Origin: Rhynchopus euleeides
Lineage: Eukaryota > Euglenozoa > Diplonemea > Diplonemida > Diplonemidae
Reading direction: 5' to 3'
NCBI GenBank assembly: GCA_963210315.1
Contig: OY723304.1
Span: 1,674,001-1,738,000 of the forward strand
Length of the DNA: 64,000 bases
Part shown: positions 30,897 to 42,900 of the stretch, one piece after another
How positions within the stretch are numbered: the stretch's first letter is position 1
Layout: each line of letters opens with the position of its first letter
Notes under the pieces: generated by a model
What the model saw: the letters and a program-made list of their open reading frames with translations, nothing else
Told to the model about the DNA's origin: nothing
Databases searched by the model: none
Made by a program: the position numbers and the translations under genes

Positions 30897-31231
30897 AATT
30901 ACCGTATACGTAAATATTATGGAACGTAAATATTATGGAACGGGCCCATTTTTGCCCGGTCCGTTCCATAATATTTACGTTCCATAATATTTACAGGGCC
31001 AGTTGGGGACTCGGTGGTGAGGATGGCTTGCCTCAGGAATCGCGCGAAAAGTGCACGAGTAGGTCCCGTCAGGGACTCTGTATGCCGTCCGATCACCTGG
31101 TCCAAGTCCCCGAGTCGCAGAAAGCCCTGTAAATATTATGGAACGAAAAAAATCTGGAACGCCAACCCACCAGCGTTCCAAAATATTTACGTTCCATAAT
31201 ATTTACGTTCCAAAATATTTACGTATACGGT
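30897..31231. repeat. Cassette 1 of the composite element
   Basis: Bounded by CCGTATACG and CGTATACGG. It contains perfect inverted arms ccataatatttacagggc and gccctgtaaatattatgg around a 125-base core starting cagttggggactcggtggtg. The core differs from cassette 2 at only a few bases (for example gaggatggcttgcctc versus gaggacggcttgcgtc). Confidence 0.85.
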
Positions 31232-31257
31232 ATTTAAAACGGGGTTTAAAACGGCAA

Positions 31258-32661
31258 AAACCCCTGCAAAATATAGGGGGAGACTTTTCGATTTTTTTTT
31301 CTGGAACCCAAAATTGGTCGTTTTGGGCCATCTGAAGCCATCTTCGGCAAAAAAATCCAATTTTGAGGCTCCCTGGGGGTCCCAAATGGGTGAACAAATT
31401 CCCTGTGTGAAATAGCCTATTGCAGGCCTTTTGAGCATGATCAGGCAAACACAGCTGTGTGGCAGGGCTTTCTGCGAAAATTCGCCTCCTGGTGAAGTGG
31501 GCTACTTTTCACCCTCCATTCACCCTGGCCTCAACCCGTTCCTCTGCTCACCCTGACGCAAGCTCATGCCCTCATCGTTGACAATCACCCAGAAAAGATT
31601 CAGGATGGTACAGTACAGACTCGGGTGCACGAACGATCCAACGGTGGTGCCTGTTTGACTTGCTGGTGTATGGTTGATCATTGCTTGTTACGTACATTTC
31701 GCTTTCTCAGCGCCCCCGCCTTCACCGAAACCCGATGCCCAACACGAGCGGTGTGGCGCCCGTGGTACTGACCCCTTCGGACCTTAACTCCAGCGGTAGC
31801 CGCCGGTTTCTTCAAAGAAACTCATCAATGATGTCCCCCCAGAGTGCAGGTTCCTGCTGCCTACCCACGATCATTAGGGTGCCGGGAGAATGGCTAGGTG
31901 ATCAATAATTGTCCCAAACACTAGCTTGGCAACAGCCAGAGCAACCCCAGGTGGGGCGCAGCCGAGTGCTGCAACCATCGTTCTGACAGCAACAACATCA
32001 CCTGGCTGTCTTGTTGAACACAGCCGTGATGAAGCTGGCTGCACTTCCTGTTTGGAGTTCATCGGGATCCGTTCTGCAAAAGTGAAAGTTGGAGGCAAAG
32101 AATACATGACGAGGATGGTTACGCCTTTTGTAGGCTTCTCTCGATCAGAGAAGTCGGGCGTCCATAGGAGAGTAAAGAGAATACAGATATGCTCCTCTCA
32201 AAGAGGGGCAGGCCAAAGGTAGGCTCCAGGTGGCAACTGGAACTGTGCAACTTTTCCAGAAGGTGCTTCCAGGACTGTCGAAGGAGCTGGTGGAGTTCGC
32301 TGGGTCCATTGCCACCCCCATCATGGTGATCCGGCCTTCAACCTGCGACTTTGTATCATGGATTCAGCTCAAAAGGGTGCACATCGAGTGATGCAAGATG
32401 AAGATTCGACACTCCAGAAATATGCTGATGTCAAACTGCATTATTCCTGAGAACAACGGAGGGGGTGTGCCAACTGATGCCGGTGCGATTGATGCAACCC
32501 TCACCACAACGTCAGTGCCACCTATTTTCCACCAATAATGTGTCCGCTGTGACAGGAATGCAGGAATAATCACCCAGAATATGAGCTGGGGGGCCTCAGG
32601 GGGCATGGAAATTTTTTTTGGCCGAAAAATTTTTTTTTGGTGTGAAAACACCACAGAAACG
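31258..32661. other. Internal region of the composite element
   Basis: No long open frame. The largest + strand frame (31926-32222, 98 codons) overlaps a minus-strand one (31874-32107) and neither has a domain. I see no relation to known genes. Confidence 0.5.
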
Positions 32662-32694
32662 CCCTGTTTTAACCCCCGTTTTAAACTCCGTTTT

Positions 32695-33031
32695 AAATTA
32701 CCGTATACGTAAATATTATGGAACGTAAATATTATGGAACGGGCCCATTTTTGGCCGGTCCGTTCCAAAATATTTACAGGGCCAGTTGGGGACTCGGTGG
32801 TGAGGACGGCTTGCGTCAGGAATCGCGCGAAAAGTGCACGAGTAGGTCCCGTCAGGGACTCTGCATGCCGTCCGATCACCTGGTCCAAGTCCCCGAGTCG
32901 CAGAAAGCCCTGTAAATATTATGGAACGAAAAAAATCTGGAACGCCAACCCACCAGCGTTCCAAAATATTTACGTTCCATAATATTTACGTTCCATAATA
33001 TTTACGTTCCAAAATATTTACGTATACGGTA
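32695..33031. repeat. Cassette 2 of the composite element
   Basis: Same structure and orientation as cassette 1, with one fewer ATTATGG module on the left of the core and one more on the right. Confidence 0.85.
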
Positions 33032-33112
33032 ATTTAAAACGCGTTTTAATTTAAAACATTTAAAACATTTAAAACGTTTAAAACGTAAAGTTTTAAATGG
33101 GGGCTAACAACA

Positions 33113-35149
33113 ATGAGCCCCCCCCCCTCCCCCCCCCCCCACAAATGACACTACTATGTGATGGGAATTTCTGTTGCGGATGTCGCAGTGAATTCGCTCA
33201 ATATCTGTGCCTCCACATTGCTGCACCCACCCACCCCCCCCCCCCCCCCTGAATCACGCCCGAAACAAAATTCCCCCCCTCCCAACCTCTCCCTCGGAAT
33301 CCCCAGGGACGCAGGCGTGTTCCAACTGGGGTGTGGGGGGTGGGGTGTGCGTGCAGGTGTTTGAGGCACTCTAACCCTCATCTCGTATTTTCTTTCCCCA
33401 CCCCGCCTTCCCCACACACACACACACACCCCTTCTTCTATTGACAGCTGTTTCCGGATATCCCGCCATCCTGCCACCCCTGTTTCTGCTTACTCTGTGT
33501 GCTTGAAGCCGCGTGCCGTCCGGACGGTGTCCTCCTAACCAGTTATGGGGGGAGAGACCAACCGAACAGCATCGGGCCAACGCAAGCGCCAACTGGAGCA
33601 GAAATCCTTCCCGAGAAGCCATTTGTGGGGTGGGTAGGGGTGGGGGTGGGGCGGGCGGGGGGGGAGCGGCACTTGTAATGCTACGAATCACAAACATTGC
33701 TAAGCTAGTCTAGCGGCGGTTCTGAGTACGGTCTTTCAATTGCCGTTGTGGGTGTTCCCCCACCGCTCCCCACACCCACACACCACACACACGCGCGCGC
33801 GGCCTGCCGCGCGGGCCTTTTATCTGTTTTTTTTTGCAACCCCAACTCACTCCGCTTCTAACTTCGCACTAACCACGACTGCAAAAAAAAATGGGGGTGG
33901 GTGGCTGGAGGGATGGCGGGGCACGGCACACAGCCTATGGTGCCCCGAGTGTGGTGGGTCGTGCTGCTGCTGCTCGGAACTAGGAACCCTCCCCTGCCCC
34001 TGCGATTGCTCTATGGCAGCGTCGCAGCTAAGAAGGGGGGGGGGTTGGTGATGATTCACCCTTGCGAATACACAAGCAACACGGCCCGTTATGCCTGCAG
34101 TCGGACATCCCGAAGGGACACACAGAACCGTGTGCCGTGCAGCAGGTGAAGAGGGGGGGGGGTGGGGTGGGGGAGGGAGGGATGGAACGGGGAGGCCAGG
34201 AGATGCAACACCCCACTCACCCTCTTCTCTCTCTCCCTCCCTCCTCAACACTTCTCCCCCCCCCCCCCCCCCCCTCATTTTTCTGACTGCCGTTTTTTTG
34301 CCTGTCCGCAGTGTCCCTTCCCCCCCCCCCCCCAGCAGTCTCCACCACCTTCTACTTCGAGTTCAATTGTCCACCCCGCCCCCCCGCCCCCAATGAAGTA
34401 CCATGTCCCCCCCCAACACACACCCCCCACACACCTCTTCCCCCTCTCTGCGGCACCACTGTTTCTACAGGTCTACCACAATCTCCTCCCCTACTCCTAC
34501 CCACCCATCCCCCCCCCACGACTCGGTCAATATTCATTTTTCGTTTGTTTTTTTTCCGCTGCAAAATTTTTGCAGCAAAAAATCTATCTCTTTTTATTTG
34601 TTTGGCGTTTCTTTTTTTTGCCCTTTATACCCGCTGCATTTGTGTGTGCTCTTTGTCTCTTCTCTCGATCTCTCTCTGTTTTTTTCCCCCCCTCTCCCGT
34701 GCCCCCAGTCTTCTCTGCGTGACACACCGCACACACCCCCTCGCCCCATTCCCTTAGCAGACCCATGCTTTAATCCTTGCACCGGGGGGTGGTGGTGGTG
34801 GTGGTGGTGGCGGTGGTGGGGCGTGCGAATTGTCTCCGGCAACGCGGAGACCGAAACGAGAAAATGCCCTACATACCGCTCTCCGCCTCCGCCCCGCACC
34901 CTCCGCCCTAACACCCCGCGCGGGTTCCCGAGCAAACAAATCACGAGCTCTCAGAAAAGTCACACGAAGCCTGCCGTAGCGAAGTGGACTGACAGATGGA
35001 ACGTCATTTTTTTTGTGCAGCACACTGGCAGGACTGGCAGCAGTTTTTATGGATCTCACCCACCCACCCCCACCTTCCACTCGGCACGTTATTGGGTCAA
35101 AAAAAAATAACCCCCGTGGCATTGCACTGTGGTTATATCCGCAGTTTAT
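33113..35149. other. Intergenic DNA, homopolymer- and microsatellite-rich
   Basis: C runs (33119, 33236, 34257, 34320), G runs (34035, 34154), a CA run near 33414, a (GGT)n run at about 34788-34815 and a CGCGCG hairpin near 33790-33815. No gene is seen. The last part leads into the 5' truncation point of the LINE. Confidence 0.6.
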
Positions 35150-36722
35150 AAAAGTAAATAGTCCTGCCACGGTTGCTTCAGATGCCTGCTACACGATGTC
35201 GGACCACGTCGACCACGTCGTGACCACCTGTATGCGACGCCTGAGCATACTGCGTATGTTGGCAGGCACCGACTGGGGCTCAAGTGGAGACACGCTGCGC
35301 CAGGCCTACCTGACGTATGTCTACCCCATCCTGATGTACGCCGCAAGCGTTTACACCCCTGGCCTGACCGCGAGGAACCTCAAACGCCTGCAAGATGTCC
35401 ACCGCACCGCAGCCCTGATTATCACAGGCTGCATGAAGAACACCAGCACGGCGAAGCTCCTCTGGGAATCACACCTACGAGACCTCGACCTCGACTTCAA
35501 GGTTGCGGTGTGCACAGACCACGAACGCTTCCGCCGCGTGCCCCACTCCCCAGGATACCGGGCGCAACTAAATACCGGGAACACGGGAGGCAGCTGGCTA
35601 CATCAGGCACGGAGTCTGGGGAAATCCTCGAAGGTCGACGGGCGCACCCCCCTGCTGGCCCCCCTGCATGCAGCACACCCCATCCCCCCCTGGGAATGGA
35701 ACCTGGTGCTGCCACGAGTGCACATCCTGGCGACGCTGCCGGGGCTCACCGCCCCGAAGGCCGCCACCCCGAAAGACACCCTCCGGGACCTGGCAGAGCA
35801 GACCATCCAGGCCCTCCCGACGTGCGCCTGGCATGTCTACACCGACGGGTCAGTCTCCAACTCCACATCGCGGCAGCAACAGGGCGGCGCGGGCGCAGCG
35901 GTGTACAGCATGCCGGAGGGCCGCCTCAAGAAAAAGCTCGCCTGGCCGGCAGGACTCCGTTGCATCAGCTACCAGGCAGAGCCGGTGGCCATCAGAGAAT
36001 CCCTCGCCCACCTATGCACCGTGGTAACCCAAGGCGAAACGGTCGCCATCCTCACCGACTCGCAGAGCGCACTGAATGCACTGCTGAGCGGCCCCCAGCG
36101 AGCGAGGGGGTCCACCGAATGGGACATCTGGCAGAGGCTGCGCAAGCTCGCCCAAACGTACGATGTCACCACCCACCTCCGCTACATCCCGTCGCATGTT
36201 GGGGTGGTAGGGAACGAACTTGCTGACAAGCAGGCGCAGATCGGTGCGTTCAAGCCCCAGATGGAGCCGATCAGCCTCGCGTCGGCCCGTGTCACCCTCC
36301 GCCGACACATATACAGCGGGACCACGTTGCCCCGCACAGACAGCGTGTACGCGTATCGGTCAGGAATCGGGGAGACGCGACTGCAGCGCCCTGACCTCCG
36401 CATGGAGGGCCTTACCCGCTTAGGGGAAACCACCATCCGCCGCCTCCGGGCCGACCACCACCGCCTGGTGTACGACCACGACGTCCCGGGCAGCGCACAA
36501 CCACCGTGCAAACCCTGCCTGAAGCTTGCGCCGGACAGCCCCCCGCCTGGGGTCTCGCTGAAGCACCTATTCTTCGGCTGTCCCGCGACAGCGTCAGCCC
36601 GACACCACCTCACAGCCACAAACGTGCACAACCTGCTGCTGCACAACTGCAAGGGGGCCCTACGCTACCTGGCTGAGGCAGGGGTGACGGAGCACAGCGA
36701 GAAGGACTACCTGATCTCGTGA
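35150..36722 (+). pseudogene. 5'-truncated LINE: reverse transcriptase end plus RNase H and Cys/His tail
   Basis: The frame is open from 35013, but LINE-like protein begins near 35150-35200 (DHVDHVVTTCMRRLSILRML, then QAYLTYVYPILMYAASVYTP), the thumb region after the reverse transcriptase core. The fingers and palm, including the catalytic YxDD region, are absent. An RNase H domain follows with its acidic residues visible: YTDGS, EPVAIRESL, TDSQSA and HVGVVGNELADKQA. The C-terminus has CKPC and a KHLFFGCP motif, a CCHC-like knuckle typical of I/ingi-type elements. Loss of the 5' part is the usual result of incomplete target-primed reverse transcription. The remaining frame is intact, so insertion is probably recent. 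Confidence 0.88.
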
Positions 36723-37092
36723 AACCTGCAAAAATCAACAGCGGTCAAGGGCTTCGGCCTGACACCCCAGCACCCCCCCCCCCCCCACCCCCAGACCCAC
36801 GTCACTTTCCACGGGCCGCCAGGCGCGTCAGCGTCGGCGACCGCCCGCCCCCAGTCTGAGAGGCAGCAGCCACGACTCGGCAGGAGGCGGGCACAACAAA
36901 AAAAGGGAGAGTCGTCACTGTGCATATCAGCACGGTCCCGCCCTCTGAGCTAGACTAACCCGCCCATAAAGGAAAAGAGGAAGAGGCGACGTAAGGCAAT
37001 GCCTCCGTGCGGCAAGGAGAACACGAAACAGCGTCCCCCCTCACCGGGGGACGCGACGAGCACGGCCAAAAATCGTTCAAATCGTTCAAATA
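36723..37092 (+). mobile_element. Probable LINE 3' untranslated region
   Basis: It follows the LINE stop codon, keeps higher complexity than the DNA beyond and ends near two copies of atcgttcaa (37074-37092), which might be its tail repeat. The same aatcgttcaaatcgttcaaa string occurs at 4442-4461. No target duplication could be fixed. Confidence 0.4.
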
Positions 37093-37566
37093 TATGTGGG
37101 GGAGCTGCGCGAAAAAAGACGTGCTCCCTCTTGTGTCAAACCTTTTCACCTTTGAGCGGAAGGCCCTACACATTACCCCCCCCCCCTCACCCCCTCGCCC
37201 CCCAGTGGTCCCAACATCTGCATCCTTGTTCTTGTGACTTGATACTTTGCCTCTGCCCTTTGTGTGTTATACCTGTTTTAGTTTTGCCCATTCTTGTTCC
37301 CCCCTTTCTCTGTCTTTGTTTTTTTTTGCTGTTGTTGCTGTTGTTGTTGTTGTTGCTGTTTTTCTTGGACCCCCCCCCCCTCCCCCACCGTTTGCCTCTC
37401 CCACCCACACATCACCCACTTACCGTCTATCCGCCTTAGATGATGCAGGCTGTTCATTACCTAGAAGAAGGCCTTTGAGACCCCTTTCCCCCGCCCTCAC
37501 AACCTGGTGACGCACCTCATTTCGTGGGGTTTAAAGCGCTCGTTATAACCAAATCGCAGAGGGGGG

Positions 37567-37602
<36 letters not shown>

Positions 37603-39543
37603 TGCGTGGTGTCCGAAATTACAGAACGTCCCACCCCGCCCCGCCCCCCCCCCCCCTCCCCTTCCCTCCCGGGAAATGTAATGGCCGGTGGAAACAGAAT
37701 ATTGCCCTCCCCCCACCTCCCTCCCCCCCCCCCCCCTTTCAACCAGGACCCCCTCCCGTTTTCAACTTCTGTACATATCTCTAGGAGCGTTGCATGCTCG
37801 CTGTCTGGCTGAGAAATGAGGCACTCCCCTGCTCTCCTCGCGTGGCCTGGTTGCATATGTGTTCCAGGTTCCGTACTGTGGCGGTGCCGCTAGGCTGCTC
37901 AGATGGGACACATGCTGGAGATCACAAACGCATCAGGTCATGAGGAAGGGAGTGTGTGGGGCGGGTAGGGGTGTGGGTGTGCTGCGTGCATCTTGCCCAG
38001 ATTGTGGTGGGTGCGTGCCGATACCCACCTGCTCTGCAGGCGGGGTAAAGGACACACGCCCCTCACACCCGGCGAGATGCCGCCAGCATGCCGTGGTTGT
38101 TTATATTGCCGTGAAGAGCCACCACCGCCCTCCCATGCCCCCTCAGTCCAACCCCCTGCCACTCAGCTGGGCGACTTACTGGGGCCTTCACTCAGAAAAT
38201 GCGGGGTGAGGAAAAAAAAAAGGGAAAACTGGCGTGTCTTCTTCACGATCCAGCGGGGTGCACAAGATACGTTTTTTTTTCCAAGGCAGTATCCCTTCAC
38301 TGGGTTGGGCACTGTATTTAAAAAAATCGTTCCAAAAAAAAGACGGCAAAAAAAAACAAACCTCTGCCAAATAAAAATAACCCTTGCTGCACCGGGAAAA
38401 CTGGTGCCCCCCCACACCCCACTCTCACACCACCCTTCAACGCTGCGGGGGTCAGGGCAAGAGTAATTTCACACCTCCCACACCACACACCACACTACGG
38501 TCCGTTTTTCTTCTGTGATAGCCAGCCGACAGATGCTGGATACACTCTCCACCCAGCAGTCTGGCACCAGCGACGATTGGTGCCATCCCGCGCAAAAAGT
38601 TTATCAAAATAACGCACTTTCTTTATGCACTCTGTGTGGCTTCATCCGCGTCTTATTCAACGTGCTGCCCTCGGCTACAACCTTGCCTCCATCCAGGGAT
38701 CGCTTCCGGAAACCGTGTGCGCGTGTGCCGGGGTTAAGTAACATCCTGACTTGAATATAGGATTCGCCCGACACACGCCGCCCCTCCGGAGACCCCGCCT
38801 GCAGTGCCTTTGCCGCGGCGTAATTTTCTTGATAGAGTTGGATACATAGCACACAAGAACCCCCCCGGGGGAGGGGGGAAGGGGAGGGAAGGTGGGGGGG
38901 GGGGGGGGGAGGGCGGGGAGGGGGAGGGAAGGGCGAAACCCCCCTTCAAGGTCTGGAGAGGGAAAGGGTGTTAATGCAGACGACACTTCGCGGGGGGGGG
39001 GGGGGGGCGGGGAGTGCCGCACCCAACGCAAACACCCTCGGGGGGGGGTAGGGATCTAAGTTCCCACCGGGGGGGAAACCGGGGAAAGAGAAAACATGCC
39101 CCCCCCCCCTCCCCCCCACGAGGCAAAGGAGGTATTCTCCTCCGAAGTGTTCATCCAGAAACCCGGCAACGTCAACTTGTCTCCCTGTCCCCAGCCCCGC
39201 CCTCTTGCATGATTGTAGGATCGTGTGTTGGCTGTGGAAGGTCGTATCAGGATCAGACGCCCGTGCAGCGGAGGCGTGGTGGTCACTGAGAGAGGCCATC
39301 AACACAGCATACTGTTCGTTACATCCTGCCCAAACACACACAGACACACACCCGCCGCGTTCGTACCTCATTTGTTTTGCCCACCCCTGGGCAACCTCGA
39401 CAGGGAGAGAGAGAGAGGGGGAGTTGACAGAGACAGACGAGGCCCCCCACCCCCCAACCCACCCCCCTCACCCTCACCCACCCAGTGCCCCCCAGCCAAG
39501 TCTCGGGTTGTGATTTCGCCCCCCCCCCCCCCCCCCGGCACTG
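37093..39543. other. Intergenic DNA with microsatellites
   Basis: (GTT)n-like repeats near 37326-37362, a (GA)n microsatellite at 37569-37598, C runs near 37370, 37645 and 37724, and long G runs at 38895-38910 and 38993-39008. No gene is supported. Confidence 0.6.
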
Positions 39544-39738
39544 CACGGTGGACTCCCACACGTCAGGGTGCACCTTTTTGGGATATCGGAATAGCGGGGG
39601 TCTGGCGAGGTCCGACCCCCGCTCGCGGGGTCTGGACCCCCGCTCGCGGGGGTCGTCTGGGCACCAAAAATAGCAGGGCAGACTCCCGCTAGCGGGGGTC
39701 TCCCAGACCCCCGCTCCAGGGGGTGGGAGTCCACCGTG
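39544..39738. mobile_element. 195-bp MITE sharing ends with the transposon at 6281
   Basis: The left end CACGGTGGACTCC (39544-39556) and right end GGAGTCCACCGTG (39726-39738) are identical to the ends of the 6281-8629 element. TG lies on both sides, a possible 2-bp target duplication. The interior repeats palindromes of the form gacccccgctcgcgggg and actcccgctagcggggg, a variant of the larger element's modules. It is non-coding and probably mobilised by the larger family. It ends 207 bases before the ATG of RND gene 2. Confidence 0.85.
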
Positions 39739-39800
39739 TGCATATCGGATTATCTGTTGTGCGTGTTTGCATTTCGAGTTGGGCATACCACCGCCACCGC

Positions 39801-39814
39801 CAACCTTTCTGCAG
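39801..39814 (+). promoter_or_regulatory. Pyrimidine-CAG, putative splice acceptor of RND gene 2
   Basis: The sequence caacctttctgcag precedes the ATG at 39946 by 131 bases, matching in form the signals before the two paralogs. Confidence 0.4.
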
Positions 39815-39945
39815 GTATCTACCCCTCCCTGCGCCCCCAACCACCCCGCCCGCTGATCCCTAAGGTGACCCCAGCGCGTGAGGGTTGGGTGAAGGGGGCC
39901 GAGAGGTCAGGGGCACCGGCACGCCATCCGGCAGGGCTGGCAACA

Positions 39946-42900
39946 ATGGTGCAGCAGGGTGAGCAGGCCGTGGATGGGCAGGAGAAACCCCTCGAGATGT
40001 CCCCCGTGCAGGGGTGTGAAGGCGGCAGCGGTGGTGGCGATGCGTGCTGCGCTCAGCAGTGCGAGGGTGGGGACGAGGCGGAGAAGCAGGCGGTGATGGT
40101 GCTCCCCGTGGCGCAGGTGGGGCACAAGCTCCACCTCCGTGGCCTCACAGACGAGGAGATCCAGGAGTACCAGCTGAAGATGACAGACATCGTGGTGGAC
40201 CACCCGCTGAAGATCATGGCGTTCTGCTTCGCATTCTTCGTCGTGATGACGGCCATCTCCCTCGGTGTGATCGGCTTCAGCCTTTCCGACTCTGCCTTTG
40301 AGGACAAGGAGGACATGCGCACCAAGAAGATGGAGGCCTCCAACAGCTTGCGCCAGAGGGACATTGTGCGGCAGCCTGCAGGGAAGCGCGACGACCTCCA
40401 CCCAGGCGCCTCCGCTCAGCTGCTGCGTTCAGAGGCGCTCTCGACATTCCGTTTTGTCTACGACGGTGAGGATAACTCTGTGCTGACGCTGGATCACATG
40501 AAGTTTGTGAAGGAGACGGAGGATCGCCTGTTGCAACACAAAGACTACAACAAGTTCTGCACCCTCAACTGGTTCAGCAAGGATGACGCCTGCCCAGGTG
40601 TGGACTGCCCCTGGTACCGTACGTCGTGGGACTACACCTATGAGCACCCCTTCCCGGATGGGGCGCGTGGTGTGTGCGCTGTGCCCAGTCTGTCTCTGTC
40701 TTGGTGGATGTGGAACACGCGTATTGTGGAGAACGGGACGCGCACCGCGTGTGACGTGGAGGGGAACTTCGAGCACTGCGTGGCGACAGGCGGGCTGCTG
40801 CCGCTGACGGTGATCGCGTTCCCCACGCAGGAGGAGCGGGATGCTGCTGCGCGTGATGTGGAGGCGGGCGGCAGGGAGCCCACGGAGAAGGAGCTCGACG
40901 CTTTCATCCAGATTCAGTTCCGTCTGAGGGAGAGCCAGAGCTACGGTTTCTTCTGGTACTTCTTCGACAAGAACTTTGGGAACACGGAGCTTCCCAACAG
41001 CGACCCCAAGAAGTGGCGCTCGCAGTTCGTCCGCTCTGCGGTGAAGTTTGGCGGGCCGATGGAGGTTGAGAACCCTGTGGGTGCGTCCAGCCCTGTGTGC
41101 CATGCCCGCGCCACGGAGGCGGAGTGTGTGTCGTCAACAGCCTGCGAGTGGGTTCCGTATGCAGGCATCAACAAGGGGTATGTGGGCAACGTGACAGGCT
41201 GTGCCGTGAGGCAGCAGGCGGATGTCAGCTCGGTGTTCGAAGCAGAGGTGAACGAGAACATGCAGGACGACTTCGGGTCGTGGTTTGCAAAGGATATCAC
41301 CGACGATCTGGATGACCTGGATGGGCCTGTTGACGTGCTGTACATTGCGGACGGGACGCTCTTCGACAAGTTCATCTCGCTGATCATCCGTGACTCGCTG
41401 CTCGCGATGATTGCGTTCTTCTTCGTGTACCTCTACCTGCAGATCCACACTGGGTCCTTCATGCTGGCGTCGCTGGGCATGCTCCAGGTGATCATGCCCT
41501 TCCCCATCGCCTACTTCATCTACGACACTATCTTCGGTGTGAAGGCCTTCTACACCCTGTCGACGCTGACGCTGTTCATCATTCTGGCGATCGGTGCGGA
41601 CGACATCTTCGTCTTCATGGACCACTGGGTGGAGACGAACGAGCAGCCGCGCCACGACACCTGCACCTACATGAAGGCGCGTATGGCGACTGCATGGAAG
41701 GCGAGCGGGAAGGCAATGGGCATCACGTCGCTCACCACGATGTGTGCCTTCATCGCGACGATGTCGGCACCACTCTATGAGATCAAGTATTTCGGGCTGT
41801 TTGCGGCCATCCTAGTGTTCCTGGAGTACACACTGGTGATGACCTTCTTCGCCTGCTCCGTCGTGGTGTACCACCGCTACTCGGAGTACACCCTGGGGTG
41901 CTGCTGCTGCGGGGCACAGGGTCTGGGGTCGTGGTTCAACTGCTGCACGTGCTACACCGACATGGTCGAGGGTGACGAGGAGGTGCACCCCGGTTGCATG
42001 CAGTCGAAGCTGACACAGCCGCGCACGTACGAGACACTGGAGGAGGCACGTGAGGCGCTGGGCCCAGAGCTCGACTTCACGCCAAAGGAACAGCCTGCAG
42101 TGCAGGCAACACGAGAGGACGACAAGGAGACGCTCAGTGCCGACAAGCCCTACACCATGCGACGCCTGCTGGGCTTCGTGTCGATGGCCGTTGGTGCTGC
42201 GTGCTTCCTCACAGGCTTCATCATCGTCAGCCAGGACCAGGGCAGCAACCAGCCGGCGTTTATTGCCGGCCTCCTGGTGCTGCTCCTCGCACTGCTGCTG
42301 CTTGCCTCTGCGATGAACGCCTTCCGCTCTGCAAAGGACCGTGCCGGCCAGCTGGGCCTGACCTTCGCACACGAGAACGTCTTTAACACGTATCTGGCGC
42401 CCTTCCTTGCCGGCACGGAGGGACCTGGGGCACGGTGGTACGTGCGCCTGTTCCCCTCACTGCTGCTGGTGCTGCTCTGGGGCTTCATGGTGCACCAGGC
42501 ATCCACCCTCGAAAAGGTGACAAAGACGGAGCAGTGGCTGCCCGACTGGCACCCTATCCAGCGGTACATCGACGCGACTTTTAACGACTTCCCGCAGTCC
42601 GACCAGGCCTACACGCACTCGGTTGTGGTGGCCATCGGCATCAACGCAGGTGACCCTGTGGACCGCAGCAACTGGGACAGGTGGGATGCAAAGAGCATCG
42701 GCGATGCACGCCTGTACGAGAGCGACACAAAGTACGCCGACTACTCGTCGGAGAAGTTCCAGCTGTTCGTCAAGACACTGTGCAACACTGTGCTGTCGGA
42801 GAGCGAGACGGACGGGGGGAGGCGCCTCCAGCGCACGGATGTGTTCAAGCCACCGACACTCGACCAGAACTGCTTCATGACAGGGTTCGAGTCACACGTC

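Larger units (their letters stand above)
30828..33112. mobile_element. Composite AT-rich inverted-repeat element with two direct cassettes
   Basis: The outer ends TGTTGTTAG (30828-30836) and CTAACAACA (33104-33112) are inverted, followed inward by arrays of TTTTAAAC-type motifs and ACCGTATACG. Two cassettes (about 30897-31231 and 32695-33031) are nearly identical and in the same orientation. Each is bounded by CCGTATACGTAAATATTATG and its complement and filled with the module AAATATTATGGAACG in both orientations. Between them lie about 1.4 kb of different sequence (31260-32660). The arrangement resembles a composite transposon or an LTR-like pair. No transposase or reverse transcriptase is seen inside. 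Confidence 0.75.

Noticed and set aside
30985..31125. Possible tRNA or structured RNA gene in the cassette core
   Set aside because: No A/B box or cloverleaf could be fitted; kept only as a finding, not as an RNA gene.
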